A stretch of DNA of 64,000 nt from Liolophura sinensis (GCF_032854445.1 NC_088295.1:39545385-39609384), one strand, 5' to 3'. Shown: positions 11,401 through 26,400, counted from the stretch's first letter. Made by a program: numbers and translations. The notes: generated from the sequence alone by a model not told the origin.

Positions 11401-14400
11401 TCTCACTGTTGTTGTGGCATAGTGGAACCCAAAACGTGGTCTGCATCCTCCACACATGACACTGACACATGGGATGTTTGTACATGAACATCATAGGTGT
11501 CCTTCACACATGGTGGATGACATTCATTTATGTAGGTTCCACACATTTTTGGTGTTTAGGTGTCTTCAGTCATATGAGGTGTCTTCAGTCATATGAGGGC
11601 AACCGCTTCAGGGGAGGTAGATCCAGGTTCAATATTGGGTCGGGTCACACCTAACCTTAAAAGAGGAAGTTCTAACTTCCTCGCTTGGCGTTCCGCATGA
11701 AGGGGATAGTGCAATTACTAGTTGACTTGTATTAGTATAATGGCTCAGGTGGGGCGGGTTACTTCTTCATGATATGGCTGAAAAATTGTTAAGTACGACA
11801 TTACATCCCAAACACTCATTCACTCTTTGTGCACAAACAGTAGGCCTATATCCGGTCATCACACGTGTATAGACAGCACATTAAAGGTTAGAATCGACTA
11901 TTATGCTGTGAAATAATTGTTCAGTATAAAAAAGTATTTAGATAATTGTTAATGTTCAGAATGTTATGGATTTATTTATGTCACCCTTGGCCACTTTCAT
12001 ATGCGTGTTGAGTTCTCTATTGAACAACTGCACCCATATCAGTATAATGGCTCGGGCGGGGTAGCTGACTTGCCTGCAGTGAAGCGTCTCAGTGAAGCAG
12101 CAGGATTCCTTTGTCATCATATAAAGAATATCCTTCAAGAAGTTCAACATTAAACCCCAAGCACTCACACAGTCATGCGGGGTGTCTTCAGTCTTGTGGG
12201 GTGTTTTCCATGCATTTAGGTGTCCTTTATGCATTTAGAGGTGTTTTCCATGTACTTGGGATGTTCTCCACACACGTTGGTTGTATTCCACACATTTGGG
12301 ACATTGTCCATGTATTACTGTAGTCATATGGGTGTCTCCCATGAATGAGACGTCTTCCATGCATTTAGATGGGATTTACACACATTTTTTTATTTTGATG
12401 TTGAGCCAGTGTAATAATGTAGTGCTTGATGGTTGAGGTTTAATATGTCAGTATTTCAGATTAATGTGCAAGTGTCTGATGTTAACATGAGTAGATATAA
12501 TCTAATATGTAACCAGTGTTGTTGAATGATGTTCCTTGTATGTTACAGAGCATTGGATGATGTGACGAATGAGACTGTGGAGCATTTCCGCGAGTCAGCT
12601 GAGAAATTAATTGAAGAGAAAGGTGCCATTAATGCGCTAGCCTGTGCTCTGGCTGTGATATCGGGAAGTACAACTATTGTGTCAAGGTCACTGCTCTCCT
12701 CCAAACAGGTAAGTGTAGTAGAAAGAATTATCTCCCTTACTTTACATCGAATTTGAGAGAGTATGGCCTGTCTCCCAACATACAGCTAAAGGTCTTGTAT
12801 ACAAAGTCCATCTTCCTGTATTTTCCCTTCTTCACCAGCCACAATTTTTGCATGCTTTGTCTCCATCTTCCTTTATTTACATTTCTTTACCAGCCACAAG
12901 GTTTGCAAGGTTTGCCCCATCTTCCTGTATTCACCTTTCCTAACCAGCCACATGTTATACTGGGTGGGACCCCTCTATTTACCTTTCTTTACCACCTGCA
13001 TGCTTTGCATGCTTCCCCATCTTACTGTATTCACCTTTCCTAACCAGCCACATGTTATACTGGGTGGGACCCCTCTATTTACCTTTCTTTACCACCTGCA
13101 TGTTTTGCATGCTTCCCCATCTTACTGTATTCACCTTTCCTAACCAGCCACATGTTATACTGGATGGGACCCCTCTATTTACCTTTCTTTAACACCTGCA
13201 TGTTTTGCATGCTTCCCCATCTTCCTGCATTCACCTTTCCTAACCAGCCACATGTTATACTGGGTGGGACCCCTCTATTTACCTTTCTTTACCACCTGCA
13301 TGCTTTGCATGCTTCCCCATCTTACTGTATTCACCTTTCCTAACCAGCCACATGTTATACGGGGTGGGACCCCTCTATTTACCTTTCTTTACCACCTGCA
13401 TGTTTTGCATGCTTCCCCATCTTACTGTATTCCCCTTTCCTAACCAGCCACGTGTTATACAGGGTGGGACCCCTCTATTTATCTTTCTTAACCACCTGCA
13501 TGTTTTTCATACTTCCGCAGCTTGCTGAATTTACCTTTCCTAACCAGCCACATGTTATACTGGATGGGACCCCTCTATTTACCTTTCTTTACCACCTGCA
13601 TGTTTTGCATGCTTCCCCATCTTACTGTATTCACCTTTCCTAACCAGCCACATGTTATACTGGGTGGGACCCCTCTATTTACCTTTCTTAACCACCTGCA
13701 TGTTTTTCATACTTCCGCAGCTTGCTGAATTTACCTTTCCTAACCAGCCACATGTTATACAGGGTGGGACCCCTCTATTTACCTTTCTTAACCACCTGCA
13801 TGTTTTTCATACTTCCGCAGCTTGCTGAATTTACCTTTCCTAACCAGCCACATGTTATACAGGGTGGGACCCCTCTATTTACCTTTCTTAACCACCTGCA
13901 TGTTTTTCATACTTCCGCAGCTTGCTGAATTTACCTTTCCTAACCAGCCACATGTTATACTGGATGGGACCCCTCTATTTACCTTTCTTTACCACCTGCA
14001 TGTTTTGCATGCTTCCCCATCTTACTGTATTCACCTTTCCTAACCAGCCACATGTTATACGGGGTGGGACCCCTCTGTTTACCTTTCTTAACCACCTGCA
14101 TGTTTTTCATACTTCCGCAGCTTGCTGAATTTACCTTTCCTAACCAGCCACATGTTATACAGGGTGGGACCCCTCTATTTACCTTTCTTAACCACCTGCA
14201 TGTTTTTCATACTTCCGCAGCTTGCTGAATTTACCTTTCCTAACCAGCCACATGTTATACAGGGTGGGACCCCTCTATTTACCTTTCTTAACCACCTGCA
14301 TGTTTTTCATACTTCCGCAGCTTGCTGAATTTACCTTTCCTAACCAGCCACATGTTATACTGGATGGGACCCCTCTATTTACCTTTCTTTACCACCTGCA

Positions 14401-17400
14401 TGTTTTGCATGCTTCCCCATCTTACTGTATTCACCTTTCCTAACCAGCCACATGTTATACAGGGTGGGACCCCTCTGTTTACCTTTCTTAACCACCTGCA
14501 TGTTTTTCATACTTCCGCAGCTTGCTGAATTTACCTTTCCTAACCAGCCACATGTTATACAGGGTGGGACCCCTCTATTTACCTTTCTTAACCACCTGCA
14601 TGTTTTTCATACTTCCGCAGCTTGCTGAATTTACCTTTCCTAACCAGCCACATGTTATACAGGGTGGGACCCCTCTATTTACCTTTCTTAACCACCTGCA
14701 TGTTTTTCATACTTCCGCAGCTTGCTGAATTTACCTTTCCTAACCAGCCACATGTTATACTGGATGGGACCCCTCTATTTACCTTTCTTTACCACCTGCA
14801 TGTTTTGCATGCTTCCCCATCTTACTGTATTCACCTTTCCTAACCAGCCACATGCTATACAGGGTGGGACCCCTCTATTTACCTTTCTTAACCACCTGGA
14901 TGTTTTTCATACTTCCTCAGCTTGCTGAATTTACCTTTCCTAATTGGGTGCATGTCTTATGGACGATGTCTCCATCTCACTATTGAAATGTTCCTCCTTT
15001 GACTTGCCATGTGACTTGCCATGTGACTTGTCTTGCCATGTGACTTGCAGGCTTGATTTGCATAGTTATAATTTCTGATTTTACTCCATGGGAACCTCAT
15101 CATTTTTTCTGGAATACTCAGCTATTTAACCCCACCCCTACCACCACCTCAATCCTCCAAAGTCTCCCAAATCTGCAGTGTTTTACATGGTGCACTATGT
15201 GGAAGAGTATGAAGATCGGTTTTGTAGCTTTGAATAGAATTATATTCATTATTGATCAGGTGGATTGATGTAAAAACATGATGCTTGAGGATAGTACATT
15301 GTGTATGTATGTAAAATGGTCAGAGAATTTCAAGCTCATTTCAAACTTGAATTAAAGAGATACTGTATCTGTGCAACTTGTTTTATGAGCACAGAATCAC
15401 TTTCTGTACAACTGTCATGTAGAGAGTGTATCTTATGAAATTTGTCATAGAGACATAGAATAATTGCCAGATTGAAGGCTTATGGCATAGTAATTATTGA
15501 CGTGTCTAACCCAGAATTTGTCGCTTCTAGTATTAGGCCCACTGAAATACATCATTTTCTAAAGGGGTTTCACCCGATGACCCAAATGCCTCATTGCAGC
15601 TGTAGTTTAATCAGTTGTCAGTCATATTGTGACTCAACTTGCATGTGATTGCAGTCGGCAGCCCACACAGAAATTCCACCCTTAGTCACATGTGACTTCA
15701 AGCAGGCAGTCACAATTGCACAGGTTTTTTGTGATCTGCAGCATGTAACCTAGATGTACCATTTGAATACGAGTAACTTGGTATCGTGTAGAACATCATA
15801 ATATCAGATGAAAGGCTTTGTCACAGTATACATATGTGTGTACATGTGTAGGTTGTGTGCTGAAAGCTAGTGATCATATGACTGGCATCAAAATTCCCAT
15901 CCATTGTGATGATCGCTTAAGGTAGACCTGTTTGTGGACCGGGTGTGGTTGTGTTCAAGTGTGATTAGTACAGTAAATAACCTAAAGTTTCCCCCATGAC
16001 CAGTTTGCCCATTTTCCCTTTATCTCATAGTCCTCATAAAACTAACAATCATTGTATGAGGGGAAAACCTCACTCACGTCAGTAAATTATTTTCAGTAAA
16101 AGTTAAAAATTTAACTCCATATGTACTCAGATGCAGTTGACATACTTAGTACCTTAGTTGACTTTGGGTTCCAAGAACGACCTTAAAAACATGCTTCAGG
16201 ATATAATAATTAATCTTTTAAGCTTGATATTTTCTTGTTTTTCAGTATATATTATTCTGGTGGTTCTGTTGATCTATTAATTTTAAGGCTTGTTTGGAAG
16301 GTACATTGTACACTGTAGTATAATGTTGTACTAGAAAATGTAAATTTAATCATCAGTAGGACTATTTTATGACATTTATTTGCCTGTAATATTGTACATT
16401 TAGGTTCAAATTTGATAGCATTTAGGTTCAAATTTGATAACATTTGCCCTAGGTTTGTGAAGCATGCATTTTTTTAAAAGGTCGTAGGCTACATATATGT
16501 GAAGATGGTGCTTCTATGAATTAATGTATATTCCTGAAGAGTGCACTACTGGGACTTTTACACCTGTAGTAAAAGCCATCGGCGCTGTGCAGTGAACAGA
16601 CCTCGGTAATTTCACGCAAGCGTAGGAGAAGAAAAAGCACCCAAGCCTTCTGTGACTTACTCTTATTTCGTCTAAAATTTGGGACACTTGATCTGCTCAC
16701 TTTAGCCAGCATATATGTGATTCTAGCCCGAATGTTGAGTTCCTTTTTCACTCACATGGTTAGACGATCTAATGAACAACATACTCATATCTTTACTTTT
16801 CTGCTTAGGCTGGTAAAGAAATGTAATAGCTACAACCGGTCAGTACCTGGATTGGGTCACCTTAAAAGAGGAAGTTGTAACTACTTCACTTGGTGTTCAG
16901 CATGAAGGGGATAGTGCAACAACTGGTTTACCGGTATCAGTATAATGGCTCGGGCCTTACTTACCTTGGTAAGGCGTCTCAGTGAAGCAGCACTAGATAA
17001 AAGAGCGGTGGAAATCCGTCCTGCAAGAAGGAGGCACATTACATGCACTCTAACGATTCCTTCGTCGTCATATGACTGAAAAATTGTTAAGTACGATGTT
17101 AAACCCAAGCACTCACTCAATGTAGCCGCCTCGATGCAAGTTTAGCTTTAAGGGGATATGGCAACAACTGGTTGACTTGTATCAGTATAATGGCTCAGAC
17201 GGGGCGGCTAACTTGCCTTCGGTTAATCATCTCATTGAAGCAGCACTAGATAAAAGAGTGGTGGAAATCCGTCATGCAACAAGGAGGCGCATTACATGCA
17301 CTCTAAGGGCTTCTCAGTATTCAAGTGAAATTCCAGTCAAATAAGCAAATAAAAGTGGTATGGAAAGTCTGAAATTCTTAATTTAGTGAGTTTTTATTTT

Positions 17401-20400
17401 ATATTCATCATGCAGTTAACCTGAAATTTGCCAGATTGTTTTAATCTCTTCATAATTTACATGAAATTTCCAGTAGGTTTTTTTCTCTTCATAATTAACC
17501 TGATGTGTGTTGCAGCTGGTAGCTAATCTGAAATTTCCAGTAGGTTTTATTTTAGCGCACAGTTAAATTTTGTTTTAAACTGTTATGCTGAATGAATATG
17601 ATTCCTGACATCTGTCAGCATTCTACTTGTACAAATGGTCATTCGTTTCCTCCAACATAATGCAGATCGCGGTCATAAAAGAGAAATATTCTTGAATAGT
17701 GTATAAAACACCAATCGGATAAATGAATAAATAAATAAATAAATTTTCTGGGTTCTTTTATTCAGCAATTTATCATATGAAGAGTTTTTGTAAAAGTTTA
17801 TATGAATCCTTCACAAAGACCTGTCCAGTAAATAGCATGTTTATGAATTCTCTGAAGTTCTTCATGCCTCTGAATGACACAGGCATGATTGCGGTGTTTC
17901 AGTCATATCATGGCAGAATTCCAGAAGGTTTGAATTTAACTTAAAGAATCACTTTAATAATGATAAATCAGAGGTTATGTAAGGAATTGCTTAGGTTCCT
18001 TTACTACCCTCATCCACCACTCCCGCCCCCAGATTTTATGACACCTAGGATAAAGCCCAGCTCACCTACGTTTGTGAGTCAGGGGTAGCATGTGTCAGGT
18101 GGATACACTGTGTGGGCTGGACAAGACTACAGAGTAAACAACTAGCCGTATGAACTATATTTACCTGATTTCTTGTACCCTAATTCATAGAGTATACCTG
18201 TAATAGGTAAAAATGAATCTGTGCTAACTGCCTCAGTACAGATCGGCAACCCTTGACCTCGCTAGCTCAATTACTATATTTAATATCTTTCCTAAAAATT
18301 GGAGATTGTTTTTGTTGTTTTTGATATTAGAAGTTAGAATTAACCAACGTAGCTGCATATAAAAGTAATTACACTCAGTTACACCATAGAGTTCCTGTGT
18401 GAGACGAGTAATGTTGCACGAGGCAAACAAGATACACCATCAGTTACCTGACCTTGGGATGCTTTCATAATACTTATTGTTACAGGTATGATTATGTGTT
18501 CTCATCTTTCAAAAAAAAATCTGCTTTTTCTTTGCCTCTGTGGGACTGGACCCACTTTCATAAAACTACATAAATCATTTTTTCATAACTTTTCTCATAA
18601 ATGATGTGGCCTAATGGCACTAAAATCATGACAGTGCCTTTTATGAAAAAATTTAGGAGGAATATGACTTTCACAGTTTTGTGAAAGTGGACCCTAATTT
18701 GCTTGTGTCTTTAAACTATGTATACAGTCACATGTAATGCTAAGAAAACTTTAGTGGATAGGAAATGTATCATTTTACTGATGCCTTGTTGCCTTGTAAA
18801 AACAATGGTAGCCGTTTGTTATTCTATGAATCCCTGCTTTCATAAACAGCCAAATGTAAAATTTCTAGGGCTGAATTTAACATTATTTTCCCAGCAACAA
18901 AAAAGGGCTTAATTATCCCAGATCTATTTGGGGCTCAAGAGTGTGTTATGAATAAGTGACCTCAAGAGGTCAGGTCATTGCTGGGAATTCCCCGTCGGAA
19001 ACCCCCCTTGGAAAATTCTGGTGCTGTTTATAGATCTGGCCTAACTACAGTGCATTTGGGTCAGGTTTAATGGGGCGTCTGAGAAACTGTGAATCTGGTG
19101 ATGCTGTGATGGATATTGTGAACTGTGAACTGAAGCCTTTTGTGTGCATGGATGTGATAATAGACCTCCTGCTTCAATAGTGCTCATGGTCATGTTACCA
19201 CATCCTGTTTAGATTTGCTTGTGGTTTTCACATGGCACAGGAAATGCAAATGGGAACTATGCATCAGTAGACAAATCGTCAGAAATTATAAACTGTAATT
19301 ATCTACTGAAATGACTTCCAGAAATGTTAAATGTTTCTGTGACATAAGTAAATTTGAGGCTTCAGTCAACTCTCTTTAGAACAAGCAAATTGGTTGGAGG
19401 GGTTTGTGTCGTTATATATTGTATATGTGGTAATACTCAGTCTAATTTACAGAAAGAAATGAACTCTAGAAAAATGCACACAGCCTTCTCAGTTGTTTAT
19501 TTATTAACAGTGTTAAAACTGTATGCATACATAGCTATACAGTAATGGCACAAATCAAACAATAGTGTTTGATGTGTAGCTTTGGGATGTTCGTCTTTGA
19601 AGGTTACATCCTGTCTTTTCTCTGATACAGTAAACTCTGTGTCTTTGTTTTTTCTCTGATACAGTAAACTCTGTGTGCCTTCGTCTTTTCTCTGATACAG
19701 TAAACGCTGTGTGCCTTCGTCTTTTCTCTGATACGGTAAACTCTGTGTGCCTTCGTCTTTTCTCTGATACAGTAAACTCTGTGTGCCTTAGTCTTTTCTC
19801 TGATACAGTAAACTCTGTGCGCCTTCATTTTGCTGGAGACTCAGACATTTTGAATTCAGAAGGATTTTGTCATCAAAGGTAACCATATTTATACGGTAAC
19901 CGTAGGGTTTAGAGTATATTGGTAGAAGTTAATGTCTTGAATACAACAAAATAATGATTTCTTTAACTTTAAAACGACTGTTCGGCTGACATAATTCCGA
20001 ATGCATATTTAACTTCAAGGGCATCAACACCTACCAACTGCTGGCTCCTCTTTGTCAGGCTGCTGATTACTGGCATGTGACGCTGTTCAGCCTCTCCCCA
20101 CCATCTTGTGAATCCTGCAGGTGTTTTACTTCTCACTTTACCTAACTGAATGGTAAACCTGTGATATAGAAAAAATGATGCACACAAAAAATGCATTTGG
20201 TGAGTTGTTGTACTTGTAGAAATTAAAAATATAATTAAAACACTTACAATTTGGAGAAAAAACTCTCACATTGCTTGTCTGTTCTTGAATGGAGCTAGTG
20301 TGCCAAGTATACGTGACGTAACTGTCGCACTCAAATTCAAAGGCACAATGTCGGCTACATTGGATTTGATCCATGTTTTTAGACAGGAAAACTGCTTTTG

Positions 20401-23400
20401 TGACCAGGAATGTTGAAAATAGTATGTACTGCTTCCAATTTCAACCCTCGTAGGATTTTTTGGCTTCCCATTCCAATAGGGAATCCAATACCAAGCCCCA
20501 TTTTTAGCTTGTAAGCTGGGTCAAAACACATCCCCTCAAAATGATTGGAGCATAATTTTGAGTGCTTATTGGCACGAAATGGTCTTGTCACTTGGTGATT
20601 ATCCATTTTCATCGCATGGAAGGGTCCAATGGGAAGGCATGAAAACTAATCCCATTGTAATTCGGTGTGCAATTAACACATTTCATAGCTGCACAAAACG
20701 GCATCACTTCACTGTGACGTCATAAACTAGGGGAACATGAAGGGCAGATAAGCGTGTAAATACCAAGCTTCATAAAACTCGTGATTTTAATTCTTTAAAT
20801 CACCTCGATTTACCTCCGATACCTCTAGGACATACTGTGTCAGTGTTGCGAGAAAAATTTTATCAACCGAGACTGTTCATCTTTAAACGACTATTGAGGT
20901 CACAAAGCTGGCCACAGATTAAACCATACTCCTTACAGTGCATATGCTGCTGCTCCTGCTCGTTTTACATCACTGCCACTACTAGACAAGCTTGGCCTTT
21001 GGTGCCTGTGTCATGCATGTACGCTCGTCTGAACTTATTCTCATTACTCAACTGGTGTCCTTGCACAGAACAATTTAATCAGTATTCATCAGTAAAATTG
21101 TTGCAAATACTTCTTAATAAAGAAAGAGGAAGCATGTGAAGAAAATAGAAGCAAATCTTCTGAGAGTCTTTGTGATTTGGACGTCACTTCCTGCCTCATC
21201 ATCGTGACCTTGGTGGTGTTTAAGATTTGTACAAAATTTTCTAGTGGTGGCAGTGATGTAAAGTGAATGTAGAGAGCAGCACATGAACTTTAAAGAGTTT
21301 GGGATTAATGTGGTGGAATATATCATGGCTAGGTGTGGTGCTAAATTCCCATAGGCTCTACCCCATTATACAACTGTATCCTTCTTCAGGCCTTGCACTG
21401 GCCATGATGGCTCAGTTGTTAGAGCGTCCGCTTCAGAGGTGGTAGATCTAGGGTCAATCCTGGGTCGGGTCACTCCTAAGACTTTAAAAGAGGAAGTTTT
21501 GGCTTCCTCACTTGGCATTCAGCATAGTGAAACAACTGGTTGACCGATATCACTATAATGGCTCAGACGGGGTGTCTTACATGCCTTCGTTAAACTGTCA
21601 CAGTGAAGCAGCTTTAAATAAGAGTGGTGGAAATCCGCCCTGCAACAAGGAGGCACATTACGTGCACTTTAAGGATTCCTTCGTCGTCATATGCTAGAAC
21701 AATTGCTAATTAAAACGTTAAACCCCAAGCACTCACTCACGCCACAGACCTCGCCCTTCATTGCAGAGGATCCCGGAAATGTGGATGAAGAAGTTAATAA
21801 ATGGCAGTAATCAAGAAACACACACCCTTTAATAGTAGTACATGTAGTTTGGATCCCCTTATTATGAAGAGGAGATATGTATAGCGAAACATATTTTTGT
21901 TATTCACATCGTAAAAATATGGCTGCAGTTGAAATATTTGATTTTATTTGATTATATTTGATTATATTTGTCAAGTACTCCAATTTGTTTTGTTTTTTTT
22001 TGTTTGTTTTTATACTCCCCTGCCAGTAGGCGAAGCGTATTATGTGGTAGCTTTGTCTGTCTGTCTCTCTCTCTTAGGTGTGTTCATGTCCGGGCTATTA
22101 CTCCAACAGATTTCAACATTTAATTTTTAGTGGATACGTAGATGCACAGGTGGCAATGTGCCGCAGCTCACATTTGTCGGTTTTTGTGGTTGTCATGGTA
22201 ACCATGTAGCAATTTTCCTTATATATACTATATAAATAGATACAATTTTGTGTCCGTGCTATAACTCCAACTGTTTTCTCCATAGAATTTTAATTTTTTG
22301 GTGGATACATACATACCCAGATGATGATGAGTCGCAACTCACATTTGTCCAATTATTTATATATATACTATATAAATAGATACGATTTTGTGTCTGGGCT
22401 ATAACTCGAACTGTTTTCAGTGTAGAGTTTTCATTTTTGGTTGGATGCACACATAAACAGATGATGATGTGTAGCGACTCAAATTTGTCCATTTTCGTGG
22501 TTGTCATGGCTACCAGATTGCCATTTTCCCTATGTATACCACATAATAACATAAATATGTCTGGGCTATAACTCGAAGAGTTTTCCACGTAGAGTTTTAA
22601 GTTTTGCAGATACCTACATGTAGATACACAAACGATAATGTGTCTCAACTCACATTTGTCTATTTTTACGGTTGTCAAAATAACCAGATCCCAACGGTCA
22701 ACACCTCCCAACGTTTTTCGTGCAGAGTTTATATTTTTGGTGGATACATAGATACACAGATGACGATGTGTCACGACATACATTTGTCCATTTTTGCAGT
22801 TTTCATGGTAAATGGGTAGCTGATTTCCTTATATATACTAAATAAATAGAAATGATTTTGTGTCCGGGCTTCAATTCCAACTGTGTTCCCCATAAAGTTT
22901 TCTTTCGTGGTTGACACATTTGTTCACTTGCGCGTTTGTCAAGGCAACCAAATACCTATCCTCTCACCAATGCGGTCGCTTTGAGTTCAAGTCCAGCTCA
23001 TGCTGGCTTCCTCTCCGACCGTATGTGGGAAGGTCTGCCAGCAACCTGCAGATTGTCATGGGTTTCCCTGGGCTCTGCCCGGTTTCCTCCCACCACAGTG
23101 CAGGCCGCCGTCGTATAAGTGAAATATTCTTGAGTACGGCGTAAACTACCAATCAAATAACTAAATCATTCGCATACCTATCATCAGCACCTATGAAGAT
23201 TCTCCTCAGGTTATACTCACCACAAAGCTGCTGGTATTCTTTTATACGTAGAAAACAAATGCATTTGTTGGGGGCGTATGTTGTGTTTCCCTGGACTCTT
23301 TTTAACTTGTGACACAGCTTGTGTACAGAAGAAAATTGCAGCCAAATAATGTGATACAGAGGCCAGAAATGTGAAAGTCTATTTTGCATAACAGCCTGAG

Positions 23401-26400
23401 AATTTTCATGAATTTTCATGAAGTCCTATCCGAACACCTTTTAACAAAACTGTAAGCAACAGCTGAGGGAAAAAAAAATCTATAGCATCAAGGACTACAC
23501 CAGCATTGCAGATGGATGCTTATGTATTTTTAGCCACCAACTCACCTCTGCCACAGAAAGACTTGTGACTTGGAATTCCCAGTCTGCATGTCGTGGAAGT
23601 GCAGTTTTTAGCATCTCTGGAAGTTTCTATTCATTATACGCTGATATTTTTAGATGATTCCCTGTATGGCTTTGTATGCAGACAGGGTAAGGGTGGGGGG
23701 TTAGAAAAGATTATATATATATGAATTTTTTTTTACACATCAAGTTTTTACAAAGGGGAAATTCAAGTTCAAAATGTTCATTTCACCAGGCTCTGTCAGT
23801 AGTATTAGCATTTAGTTAGTTATTAGTGTTTTTTTTTTTTCTTCACAAAAACCCATATGTCTAAAGCCACAAGAGTCAAATTGTCCCTTATTTATAACAG
23901 CCCTTTGGACAGGATATGTTCAGGATATGATTTGCACCCCCATGTTGCCAATAATTATGTTTTAGTAGAATCAGTTAAATATAGGGAGACATAAGCCTAG
24001 AACATTGTTGTAAATCTATGAATTCTGGTTGAAGCTAGTGTCGTAATTGCCCTTTTGCATTAGGAAGTTTGGTGTGGTGGTGGTGGAGGGGGGCGAGGGG
24101 TATTTGAGTGACAGGCAGTGTTCTAAACCCAACCCCTTCTGAAAACAAGACTGGCAAATATATACATTGGGCATTCCCACCTCCCTCCATAGAGATGATT
24201 AAAGTTAGTAATTTGCCCATAACTATACTCCCTATGTGCTGATAGCATCTTGATATCAACCTAAGTACGATAAAGTAGCACTTGTGGGCTTGCAGAGCTA
24301 ACCCACATAAGATATGCAGATATGTGAAAACCCAGCTGCTGTCTCCTTACAGACTGAAGTGAATTAACATAGATCCATGCATTGATGTTAAGCATACAGC
24401 CGACTACTTTACTTGGGAGGAAATTGAATGGAGTAAAATTTATGCCATATGCAGTAACCTGCTACATTAAATTTAAGATAACTGTAGTTCACCTATAATT
24501 GTGCATTTGAAAGTGGCACATTTTGCTTGATTCTGATTGATTCAGTTCTTTGTAAGATTTGATAAATTCCACATCTGAAAAACTTAAGTGTAGGCATCCT
24601 AAGTATCATTTAAGCCCTTTTTATGCCTCTGAAATTGCAGGGGTTTTTTCACATTTTTTTTAAAACTTTCGGTAAAATACAGTACTATTTCATATTTTTA
24701 TGTGTTGAGGGTTGATGGGCTGTGTATAATTTCTTGTGGGGGGTGGGTATGAGGGAGACATAAAGTTGGCTGTGTCTGTGATTTCTTGTGAGGGATGGGG
24801 AGGAGGGAGTCGTAAAGTTGGCTATTTCTGTGATTTCTTGTGAGGGGTAGGGGGTGGGGAGGAGGGAGACGTAAAGTTGGCTCTGTCTGTGATTTCTTGT
24901 AAGGGGTGGGGAGGAGGCAGATGTAAAGTTGGACGTGTCTGTGATTTCTTGTGAGGGGGGGGGGGGGAGGAGGGAGACGTTTACAAATGTTCTACAATGT
25001 AGACTGAATTAAACGCAGGTAATTTACATCTAATAACACATTATGCCAGAAATTTTTTCATCTTTCTGATCTGAACAGGATATATGCCTCAGTTGGTAAA
25101 CACATAAATCTCAGCCATTCCTTGATGACTTATGAAAAACTTGAAGCCACTTCACACAAATCCAGATGTGGTAAATTAAGTTAGCACAGTATGTGAACTA
25201 TGTCTACAGAGGAGAAACAAAGTTTTGTCTGTGAACTGATCCACATTATTGGTGTATTCTTACAAAATCATGGAAGAAAGCTTCTCCTATTGTATTCCTT
25301 AACCAGTGTTGAAAGTTAATGATTTCCATTTCACAGGATTGGTTTTTTAGAAAGCCATTGAATAAATAATATAGTAAATAATGTGTATTGCTAAGAGTGC
25401 ACAAAGGTGCGCCATTAAGTTGATCAGTGTAAGCTGGCTCGGATAAACCTGGATACATTTAGCAGAAATTGGCAATGTGTGAGATAACAGGCATGCCAGG
25501 GAGGGGGAGGCATGTGTTTATCTACTGCACGTCTTGTGAACGGTTGTTATAGCTAAGCCATAAATCATGTGGAAGGACAATCAATACATGTGCTGTGTTG
25601 CTATTTTCGTCATTTCTTGTAAATGACCTAGAAATCATGTGCCTGAGTGTTGTACGTGCTGCTCCAGTAAACCATTGTGTGCCACAGCAAGCAGTTTGCA
25701 CTTGCTAGACCCTACCTCAGTGGCATATAATGACATGAGAGGCGTGCTGAATGTCTGGAGAGTTTTGTACCAGTTAACTGGGTCACTGTGACCATATATT
25801 TACAGGTAATCATGAGTAACAGAGCAGAAATCAACTATACAACTATACCTATGTGCATACAATAAACAACAGCTGAATTTCGGACAATGACTCTTCAGCC
25901 AAAATTGGCCAACAGTTGTGCTAGGGGCATTGTTGCGAGGTTTACCAAGCTTGAACCTCAATTACGCATTGTCAACAACCCTTGTTCATTTTAATGTCAC
26001 AGTCCTTTGTTGTGCTCTGTCTGTTTGCACTTTGACCATTTGGGCAATTTTTGGAGGGTCATTGGGTTCATTTAAGTTATTGTAAGAAGCTTGTAAATAC
26101 CATATCTCCTTAAACTCTTTTTCTTTTGATGAAAAACAATTCTTAATAAATGTGTACCAGATGTGCACATTGACCCTACTGTTTGCCACTCACCACATAG
26201 TTTTCAGGGTACACAATCACTTGTAATTGTGCCTATGATAGCAGGGCATTTAGTGCATTGCACAGTTATTTTAACATAAGTAAACTAGTGTGTGATGTCT
26301 AATTGATGAAAATATTTGTTGAATATAAAGTCCATAGTGAATAATGCTGTCAGAATGTGTGAAAACACACTGCATTAGATCACAGAATTGTATAGTTCCC

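Noticed and set aside
12941-14940. CRISPR-like array or repeated small peptides (63-73 codons each)
   Set aside because: The units are continuous 100-bp repeats without unique spacers, in a eukaryotic intron. The open frames shift from unit to unit because 100 is not a multiple of 3.
16521-16751. Second THAP-like remnant ([11 protein letters not shown] on the minus strand)
   Set aside because: Only the CSLH fragment resembles the family; no C-x4-C or AVPTIF part found nearby.
19604-19882. [12 protein letters not shown]-type repeat protein
   Set aside because: 36-bp minisatellite in an intron; 36 is divisible by 3, so frames stay open by chance.
22259-22783. 174-codon minus-strand open frame
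   Set aside because: It lies wholly inside the ~150-bp tandem repeat, and its peptide simply repeats the unit; no start context or domain.
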